A DNA stretch of 64,000 nucleotides from Mallotus nudiflorus (lineage: Eukaryota > Streptophyta > Magnoliopsida > Malpighiales > Euphorbiaceae), in contig CANTUR010000114.1 in NCBI GenBank assembly GCA_947683625.1, forward strand, positions 1,116,001-1,180,000. The letters are read 5' to 3'. The translations under genes were made by a program, and so were the position numbers. Positions within the stretch are counted from its first letter, which is position 1. Each line of letters opens with the position of its first letter. The notes below the pieces were generated by a model. The model saw nothing but the letters and a program-made list of their open reading frames with translations, had not been told where the DNA came from and ran no database searches. Positions 57,601 through 64,000 of the stretch are shown piece by piece.

Positions 57601-58118
57601 TTGTGAGTGTCTGCATTTGACATTTAGCTATGCGTGTATATATATTATAATAATTCACTCAATGAGGTCTGACTCCCCTCCGTTGATTTTTTTTTCAGGA
57701 GAGTCTTCATCTTCAGACCTCAACAGTAAACCTGTCCGTCGGATTTCTTTCGCTCCAGCTCTATTATGTAAATCACTTACCTGAGTTTTATTTTGTACTC
57801 TAGATACTACAGTAGTGGTTGTATTTAAATTTGTCGTGAGTTGTATTTGTATTTATGTATGTAAAAGGATTTTAATTCAAAGTATTACACTGAAGATTTG
57901 TATTAAAAAGATTTCTATTTATGATATGAGATGTGATTTATGCTATTAAAGGAAATTGAGAAATTATTTTACTATTTGAGATTTAATTTCCACTGCATAA
58001 TATTTTATTTTTTTTACTTTATTGCATGCTTTTATTTTAAGGCTTGCTACGGGTTCCGGATTCTAAATAATTTCCGTTCCCTAGCGCCAGTCATGGCCCC
58101 CTGTTTTGGGTTGTGACA
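54986..58118 (+). mobile_element. Solo LTR B of a long-LTR gypsy family
   Basis: A 3133-bp unit, TGTTATAACCCGAG...GGGTTGTGACA, flanked by GATAT on both sides (54981-54985 and 58119-58123). Same family as 30085-33307: both have AGGACCGAGTACGTACCG near two thirds of the length, and TAGAATTCTCGTAAAACGTG. Contains a TA tract at 57562-57599. The minus-strand frame at 55277-55528 lies in the leader-like part and has no known domain. Confidence 0.93.
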
Positions 58119-58123
58119 GATAT

Positions 58124-59642
58124 GTTCTATATATGTAAGCCTAACATTTATGTATATTTCTTTTTTGTTAAACAATTTGGCCTTGCTAGACTTGAGAGTG
58201 AATAACTCTCACCACATAATTCCAAATTTATTTTTTTCTATAAAGCTAGACACATATAGGTATAACATATCCAAAAATAAACACAATATAAAATTTTTAC
58301 AATTAATGGTGAAATTTTGAATCCATACCAGTGTTCTACACAAAAATAGCTTAAGCATGTCAATTTCAATTTATAATTTCTCAAGTTATACAATTCCAAT
58401 TGCAAAACCTTACCTTAGACACTTTATTAACATATAAAGGAACAACTATCATGTTTTATACTTTGTTTAATTTAGCCTTTAATTCCCTTATATTATCTAG
58501 GAAAGACCATACTACTTGCAGATGTAGCAAGTAGAACCAGCCCCATTCCATGGATGACTTCTCATTACACACACATTATTTAATCAAACTACATCATAGA
58601 GTATTAGATAACATATAAATAAACAAAACTCATGTTTAACAATTTTTCTAATTCAGCCCCAAGGGTCTTATATTTGTTAGGCAAAAGAAAGCTACTTGCA
58701 GCAGATATAATCTAAACTAGTCCCAATCAAAGAGGAATTTCCCATCACAAATATCAAATCTCATAATACAACTTTATAAGAATATAGATAATAAATAAAT
58801 TTATAAGTTTTATGTTTTTTATTTCTCCTAATTCTTCTTCTATGGCTACAAAAATAGGGGTGCAAAAATTTCTACTCTAAAATATAATTCAAAAGCTATA
58901 TAATCGTTTTCAAACCATCACCACATAATTTCAAATATAATTTAGAAGGAAAATAATTATCAAATTAGGAGCTAAAATCATCAAGATTCAAGTTTAAGAG
59001 TTTCAGAGAAAAAGAAAAGAATTTTTTTTATGCCAAGAGAACTATGGCTTATGGTTGAGAAGAATTAGAGCTTTATTTTAGTTTCCAATAAGACAAAGAC
59101 ACTCCTATAAATATATACTATCATATATTTCTATTATTATTATTATTATTACTCTTATGTTTATATTTTAATCAACTATTAACCCAAAAGTTTAAATTAA
59201 TTCATGTAAACAAATTAACTAGATTGAATTCCTTACATATTTATTTATTGATTTAAATGTTCTATTTTATAATACCCCAAATACATCATATATTACACAT
59301 ACTCAAATATACCATTGAAATGCACTTTCATAAATACAAATCAAATGAAAGGATGTAAAATTCACATAGTCAAATAGAATGATTTAAGATGCATATGTTC
59401 AAGTGAATTATATGCATTACAAGTGGTAAATCCGGAACTAGTTATGGTGGTGTATTTGTATGTTTGACCCCATGCACAGACTCAGACTTACTAACAGGAT
59501 CTTTGGTCGGACCCTCCCTATTAATCCTATTCAAAATACAAACATTTAGATTTAATTTTTAACATCTATATGTATTCCTAACATGTACATGCTTTCATAT
59601 TTTATCCCAAGGGATTCTAAACCATGCTCTGTTACCATTAAA
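58124..59642 (-). other. Interior of the Tekay-like element, 5' side
   Basis: Where gag should lie on the minus strand, no gag motif is readable. 58430-58790 contains an imperfect tandem repeat of about 180 bp (CTACTTGCAG with TCATGTTT... in each unit). The primer-site-like GCTCTGTTACCA (plus strand) is at 59621-59632. Confidence 0.5.
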
Positions 59643-62372
59643 TATGACACTTATTAATGATGCCAAGCATACATTGTATGCATATGACTAATACATAACA
59701 TCTTCATCAATGTCTTAACTTTAGTTCACATGTCAATATATACATCACGTTTATATATATAAGTAATACATATTACCCACAAAAAGAGCTTACAACATCA
59801 AGTAGCTCACATCTTCCCACAAGGTAGACACATAAAATACACTAGTTTGAATATAACATAACAAAATTTATTAGGCACGTCATGCTCAAAAACTTGGGAA
59901 TGACCCCCTGTTTGTTAACTTGATATAATGCTAGTACAACTGATGTAAATATTTATTTAAGAGAGATTAAAGTTCTTCTAATCCTAAAAAATAATGCAAA
60001 GGAATGAGTCTATAACTTAGCAAATGAATAACATAGCATTCTATAAAAAATAACACATTCAAGCATGTAGTGTTATCAATTATCAATCCATTCAATATTT
60101 AACTATAAATTTATAATATATACATAGTCATTGTAGCATAATGTTTTCTTTCAGACAGTAATGAACTTGTGAATTACATGTAAATCAAAACTTCTTTTTA
60201 ATTATTCATGGATCCCTATACGCACACAGCCCGCCACAATTTGGTACCAAATATTTCTTTGGCCTTATTACAGCATTTCAAGAGGATTTCTTAACGCACA
60301 CAGCATTGCCTCATTCATAAGTAACATTGCATACTCATACTCATCCAACCATATTTCTTATATTTAAATATACCCCATATAACACTCCATTAGACAATTA
60401 AAATTCTCAAAATACATAAGAATAATAATATACCCAAGATACACCATATTTCAATATGGCATATTTGATGATGTAAATTCAAAAATACACAAAACATTCT
60501 ACATTATTAATATCAAAGTCATATTTTCCATATAAATAATATTATAAGTCTAAATTAATTTTCAATTGATTTCACACCAATTGGATTTGTGTAGAAGGAG
60601 AAACATTAAAAACAATCCACCATGGTCATTTTATAAAAAAAAAGACTAAGCTACAAAAAGTATTGCTCAAATGGATCATCAAGACAACAAAATTAAGCTT
60701 TGTTTATTTCTATCAATTTTGTAAGTAACATATTCAAGTCTTGATAAGAAGAAACAGAACCCTATTTGGAGTTACAAAACTCCAAATATGGCTTTAACAT
60801 ATATTCTATTCTCATATAAATAGGACACTAAAGTTAGCAACCATCATTCATAAGTGCAACCTCTTTCATATGTATAGTCTCATCTAAAAAATAATCAACC
60901 ATCAACACAATAATAAAAAACTATTATCTATCAATTATAACATAAATTTTCCTCTTAACCAACCATCTTAACAAATAAATTTATAATTATTTATTTTAAG
61001 TATTATTTTCATATAGAACATTAAGTTATTCACTAACCTTTATTACTTCCTTGTTTTTGCTTGCATTTACTTGTGCGATAGCCTCATTCCCAATTAGGTT
61101 ATCAAAAGTAGTCTTAGTTTCTTATAAGTAATTTCATAAGGTATTTAATTACCAAAATATCTTATATTTATACACAATCGGTTCACTAAATTATTTAGTT
61201 TGCACCCGCACTTCCTTTTCCTTTTCTAGCACTTAATACATGTAATTTCATTTATAATTCATCAATATAATATCCATATATGCTTCCCTAATCATACAAC
61301 CCACAAATGATGTGAAAAATATGCAATTTAACTAAATTATACAAATTAGCTCCATTAACTCTACATGATCTATTTTTAGGCCTATGTTAAAAAAATTGCT
61401 ACAACTTATAGAAAAGGAATTTTAACCTTAAATTTTAAAAAGACCTAGATTTATATGTCTAGTACTTTCAGTAAAAATTTCACTTTCATTAAATAACGAT
61501 AAATAAAGTTATAGAGGTTGCATTACCAGTAGCTCAATTATTTAGACATATTGAACAACAAAAAGTACAAGTTCATTAGTCAACTAGACAGGCACAATCA
61601 GCTCTTGATCAACACTATAAAGTTTTAGACTCTTTCAAGTTTTCTTAAAATTAAACCAAACATAGTTTGGAGTTTAATAACTCAAGATATATAAGAAATA
61701 TCAAGACTAGTTTTAACTTATAAGCTATATAAACCTGGTTCACATAATAGAAAATGGCTACTTTCATAGTTGACTTTGAAAAATTGCTGCGACTCAAAGA
61801 AAATGAATTTTGAGCTACAATTTTAATTAGTCTTATATTTCTATGTCTAGAATATACTAAAAAACTTTCACATCAATTGTACACTCACAAAGAAATTTAT
61901 AAATATCTAATTACAAATAGCCCAAAGAAACTTATAGATGGAGCAGTAAAATGCTCTCTCTTGTTATTCTAGCTTACACACTGAATCAGTTGAAGATCAA
62001 AGAGACAAAGCTTTAGATAACTCTTTATATTTTCTAGATCATAAAAAAAAACTCAATTTAGAGCCTTTTAGCTTAAGATAGGATCAAATTATAGAGACTA
62101 ATAAACTAGACTTTAAGAACCTAAAATCTGCAACTTAAGAACCCTAAATCAATTCAACCAAAATAATAAAATTACTTACCAATTCAATCACCAAGGGCTT
62201 CTAGGATGAATTACTATCTAAAAATGTTTTTGATCTTTAAATTTCACTTGAAAAACTAGTCTAAGCTTGGAGAATCAACCAACCCTTCTTGTTCTCTATT
62301 TTTTTCCTCTTTTCTTTTCTCTTCTTTCCTTAACATTTATGGCTGCTCTAAATGCCACAAATGAAGGTGTGC

Positions 62373-62421
<49 letters not shown>

Positions 62422-62801
62422 CGCTATTAGGATAGATTTTTGTGTAAAATGCCCCCTTTAGCCCTTAATGAAATGTTAACATTACGTATTAAGCCTCAAA
62501 CTTCTAATTGTTCATTCTAAGATAACTTTTATTTCAATTAAGTTATCCTCTTTTACTAACTTTTAAATTCTTATCCTTTAGTTCAATTTAACTTCATATC
62601 TCTTTTATTTTGAATATTTTATTCATTTTGAATGTCATTAAAATCTAAAAATTCTTACTCCTTAATCAAGTATAAATCATGACTCGATCCAATACTCCAG
62701 CCTAACTATGCACTAGTTTATACTTAAATTCAATAAATATATATATAAATGAAATGCATAATGAATGAAAATGTACCTCTATTTAAGGTATGGGTGTTAT
62801 A
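59643..62801 (-). repeat. 5' LTR of the Tekay-like element
   Basis: A 3159-bp partner of 49689-52822. It carries a (GT)n expansion at 62367-62414 that is absent from the other LTR. Confidence 0.92.
62367..62414. repeat. (GT)n microsatellite
   Basis: GT/GC-rich dinucleotide run of about 48 bp inside the right LTR only, so it arose after the element inserted. Confidence 0.95.
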
Positions 62802-63288
62802 AGCATCTTCACCATATACTCTAATTGAGTTACCTCTCTTAATAATCTTATGAACAAAATTCTAAATATTCCAATTCGATGAGCCACCTCTAGCCACTGC
62901 CTCCCTTGCTACTTGCTTTAGTTCTTTTGCATTAGACTTGAGCTCTTCAGATTTTGGTCCATCCATAAGTTCTCTAATATAAGTTTCAACTTCGTCACTA
63001 GTAACAATTCTATTTTGGTTTGCTATAAGCCTTAGGGCAATATGAAAAACATTGACCATAAGCTTTGTATTTGTGGGCTGATTAGTCCACTGAGGATATG
63101 CAATCACTGGCATACCTGCTACTATTGTTTCAAGCATAGAGTTCCACCCACAATATGTTATGAAGCAAGCAATAGCAGGGTGAGCTAAAACCTTTATTTG
63201 TGGAGAACAAAAAACAATATGCCTTTGATCTTTAGTCTCTTCTAAGAATCATGTTAGCAATTATCCTTTGCCATTTGGTAATGGTCCG
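62802..63288 (-). pseudogene. UGT84B C-terminal pseudogene (copy C)
   Basis: Minus strand, right of the gypsy: the PSPG region with YCGWNSMLETIVAGMPVIAY (His of HCGWNS changed to Tyr), then QWTNQPTNTKLMVNVFHIAL, then VTSDEVETYIRELMDGPK and GGSSNWNI, a stop, and NFVHKIIKRG. Homology to the intact gene starts abruptly at about 63288 (GPLPNGKG region), so the N-terminal two thirds are missing. Stops also lie near 63250-63270. Its last codons and 3' UTR are at 49568-49688. Confidence 0.93.
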
Positions 63289-64000
63289 TTTCATTACTTT
63301 TACACTTATTTCAGTTGCCACATATGCTAAATTTGAATGGATATTGTTGAGGTACTTTAACCTAAAACAAAATTAGAACTTTGGTAACTAAAAAGAAAAA
63401 ATTAAAAATTTGGTACCAAAATGAAACATAGTCAAAAGTTAAGGTGCAATTGGTGTAATGAACCCAAAATTAAATAGAATGCTCCTATTCTATTCCGATG
63501 ATTAACTGAGACTTAAATTTTTCTTAGTGTAGTTATGTTATGAGCCTCTACTTCATCGACTTCATCACCACTCTTCAGGCCTTTGGTAAGTTTTATCCTA
63601 GTAAAAGTAGCTCCCAATGCCTAGCTTAAGTTTAGGTCACTCGAACTTGACTCTAATTTTGTTTTGAATCTTTGACTAGTAACTGATTAGCTTTTGTTGT
63701 TTTTGAAATTAATTTCCTTGTGTTGTATAAATAATGAAGGAATTAATGTAATGATTAGATGTTTCTGTTAATGGCCTATTATTAATTTTTATGGTTTTTT
63801 TATTCTATTTTTTTAACAGAGGTTTTTTTTATCATGATTATTAGTGTATGAAATTGGTAATATAATAGAATTTGATGTTTTAAGGTCTTGAGCATGTCAT
63901 CAGAACTTAATTAAATCATATGCACTAGTTTTTGTGACCGAATCTATATACTAGAGGAGCTTCTATTTTTCTTACAGCCTATTTATTATGATTCTTCCTT
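63289..64000. other. No gene recognised
   Basis: AT-rich sequence beyond the break of UGT84B copy C. I see no coding region, repeat boundary or element terminus. Confidence 0.5.

Larger units (their letters stand above)
49689..62801 (-). mobile_element. Tekay/Del-like Ty3-gypsy with ~3.1-kb LTRs
   Basis: LTRs are 49689-52822 and 59643-62801 (TGTGACAC...GTGTTACA on the plus strand). The flanks ATCAT and AGCAT give a 4-of-5 target duplication. The element reads minus: beside the left LTR is the purine tract GGGGAAAGAAT, and beside the right LTR TGGTAACAGAGC, a near match to the initiator-Met primer site. The interior (52823-59642) contains solo LTR B; without it only about 3.7 kb remain, too short for a complete gag-pol. 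One RT-proximal fragment is recognisable (54480-54640). LTR length and termini suggest the Tekay/Del chromovirus group (inference). Confidence 0.88.

Overview
This is AT-rich eudicot nuclear DNA. The evidence is two intronless group-L UDP-glycosyltransferase (UGT) genes of plant type, a captured plant DUF538 fragment, and plant-lineage LTR retrotransposons (Tat with archaeal-type RNase H, Ty1-copia, chromovirus-like Ty3-gypsy). The species cannot be told from the sequence. Only two host genes look intact: a UGT84A-like gene (22933-24375, minus) and a UGT84B-like gene (45740-47188, minus). Nearly everything else is paralogous debris of these two genes or nested transposable elements (TEs).

Layout. 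1-2440: a diverged copy of the UGT84A upstream region (about 320-1960), then a 5'-end UGT84A pseudogene (2025-2386). 2626-3842: a ~690-bp-period direct repeat. 4745-21612: a Ty1-copia element on the minus strand. It is split by a 2.96-kb solo LTR (6910-9864) and by a 9.2-kb Tat-lineage gypsy element (10604-19781) that carries an antisense, apparently spliced extra gene. Removing both leaves a copia of about 4.7 kb. 21618-27289: the UGT84A gene, its 5' flank (paralogous to 320-1960) and a MITE-like insertion.

27299-42607: a Mutator-like element with ~220-240-bp terminal inverted repeats and a perfect 9-bp target duplication. It is only about 1.9 kb once an 8.7-kb gypsy (28098-36773, itself holding a 3.2-kb solo LTR) and a 4.7-kb copia (37275-41983) are removed. 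Its interior is chimeric: a DUF538 gene fragment fused to LINE-type RNase H and zf-RVT fragments, which makes it a Pack-MULE. 42651-49688: the UGT84B tandem array, with duplicated flanks, a C-terminal pseudogene (44236-44520), a LINE ORF1 fragment and the intact gene. 49689-62801: a 13.1-kb Tekay/Del-like gypsy with ~3.1-kb LTRs, holding a third solo LTR (54986-58118). It inserted just before the stop codon of a third UGT84B copy, whose C-terminal part resumes at 62802-63288.

The two functional candidates belong to the same UGT group and probably make glucose esters of carboxylates: hydroxybenzoic or hydroxycinnamic acids for UGT84A, auxin-like acids for UGT84B. The UGT84B copy has Gln where the family's catalytic His lies, so its activity is doubtful. 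The insertion order (host UGT duplications, then first-wave elements, then solo LTRs inside them) can be read from the nesting. Boundaries given with target-site duplications were read directly from the sequence. Family names beyond superfamily level are inference from remembered motifs.
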